64,000 nt of DNA from Caulobacter zeae. GTDB taxonomy: Bacteria; Pseudomonadota; Alphaproteobacteria; Caulobacterales; Caulobacteraceae. This document shows, piece after piece, positions 63,444-64,000 of this stretch (positions are counted from its first letter, which is position 1; every line of letters begins with the position of its first letter). The position numbers and the translations under genes are program-made. Below the pieces are notes generated by a model. That model had not been told where the DNA came from. It saw only the letters and a list, made by a program, of their open reading frames with translations, and ran no database searches. The DNA lies in NCBI RefSeq assembly GCF_002858925.1, contig NZ_PJRS01000023.1, forward strand, positions 1-64,000, in the 5' to 3' direction.

Positions 63444-64000
63444 TCACGGCCTGGGCAGGGCCGGCAGGCCGCCGAGGATCAGGCCGACGGCAAAGGCGGT
63501 GGCGCCCTGGGTGTCCATCGGCCGGCGCTCCAGCATCTTGTCGCCGACCTCGCGGGCCACGGCGATGCAGGCGGCGGTCAGGTAGTCGAGGTCCACGGGG
63601 GGAGCGTGGTCGCGCTCCAGCACCCGCTCGAAGGCCTCGCGCACCTCGGCGAAGACGGCGGTGACCTCGGGGGTGGCGCGCACCTGCGGATGGGTCTCGC
63701 CGGCCGGGCGGTTGACGCGCCAGGTCTCGTGCTCGGCGGCCAGGAAGTCGAAATAGGCCCGCATGGCCCCGCGCAGGAACGAGGCGAAGTCGGTCGCCTT
63801 CTCGAACTCCACGCGCAGCAGCGGCCGAAAGCGCCGCGCCCCGTCGTCGGCGAGGGCGTCGAACACCTCCTCCTTGGACTTGTAGTAGTTGTAGAAGGTG
63901 CCGGACGCGAGGCCGGTCAGGCGGATGATGTCGCGCACCGTGGCCCCGTCGTAGCCCAGCTCGCCGAACACCTGCCGGGCCGCGTCGAGGATGGCCTGGC
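63444..64000 (-). CDS. TetR family transcriptional regulator (5' end outside window)
   Basis: The N-terminal TetR helix-turn-helix is read in frame to the window edge: QAILDAARQVFGELGYDGATVRDI, then LTGLASGTFYNYYKSKEEVFDAL. The C-terminal ligand domain continues for about 120 residues with a VAREVGDKMLERR core. The first codons lie beyond 64000. It is on the same strand as, and upstream of, the esterase and quinone oxidoreductase, so it probably controls them. Confidence 0.9.
   Translation of the reverse strand, partial: QAILDAARQVFGELGYDGATVRDIIRLTGLASGTFYNYYKSKEEVFDALADDGARRFRPLLRVEFEKATDFASFLRGAMRAYFDFLAAEHETWRVNRPAGETHPQVRATPEVTAVFAEVREAFERVLERDHAPPVDLDYLTAACIAVAREVGDKMLERRPMDTQGATAFAVGLILGGLPALPRP

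Noticed and set aside
63444..64000. TetR gene as a complete CDS starting at 63971
   Set aside because: The GTG there falls within the helix-turn-helix; in-frame family sequence continues to the window edge, so the gene is truncated by the window and not short.

Overview
The window looks like chromosomal DNA of a Caulobacter-type alphaproteobacterium (Caulobacteraceae). GC content and codon third-position GC are high throughout. The strongest taxonomic clue is a near-canonical CcrM adenine methyltransferase, whose promoter carries GANTC sites and a CtrA-like box. Other clues are the split F0 ATP synthase operon (atpI-B-E-b'-b), a DnaX that has lost three of its four zinc cysteines, and two DUF6481 genes. 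It is core genome: I see no prophage, insertion sequence, tRNA, rRNA or CRISPR array.

Layout. 1-6 kb: a chemotaxis receptor, then the leucine cluster leuC-leuD-(small monooxygenase)-leuB on the minus strand. 6-12.6 kb: a secreted protein, rplS-trmD, divergent rlmN, a DUF350 membrane protein paired with a trypsin-like protease, and hemF. 12.8-16.8 kb: etfBA, then two cold-shock proteins and small coiled-coil genes. 16.8-24.6 kb: an SLC13 permease, a CHASE3 hybrid histidine kinase, a CCA-adding enzyme, a Nudix hydrolase, DUF1285 and a GNAT. 24.9-30.7 kb: an MFS exporter, GNAT/TfoX head-to-head genes, an SDR, a methyltransferase, a reductase and ccrM.

31-37 kb: a tandem glycine riboswitch and the glycine cleavage operon gcvT-gcvH-gcvPA-gcvPB, then two tandem PGPGW-like membrane proteins. 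37-41.5 kb: the F0 ATP synthase operon, DUF6481 and a TSUP permease. 41.7-48.2 kb: smc, two DsbA/thioredoxin-like genes, a DciA-like gene and mutY. 48-56 kb: a GH28 glycosidase, argS, ispH, a Doc/AbrB toxin-antitoxin pair, thrB-rnhA and MAPEG. 56-64 kb: a DUF559 gene between inverted repeats, nudC, the SRP RNA gene, dnaX-ybaB-recR, a quinone oxidoreductase, an esterase and a truncated TetR regulator.

A striking background feature is several families of short, GC-rich, hairpin-forming intergenic repeats (called A to F here), some of them inside operons. The DUF559 gene bracketed by inverted family A repeats and the toxin-antitoxin pair inserted between ispH and thrB are the best signs of mobility. 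I did not find a clear, wholly new multi-gene system. The most promising leads are the DUF559/repeat cassette, the structured stretch upstream of leuC, and the cold-shock/DUF6481 group.
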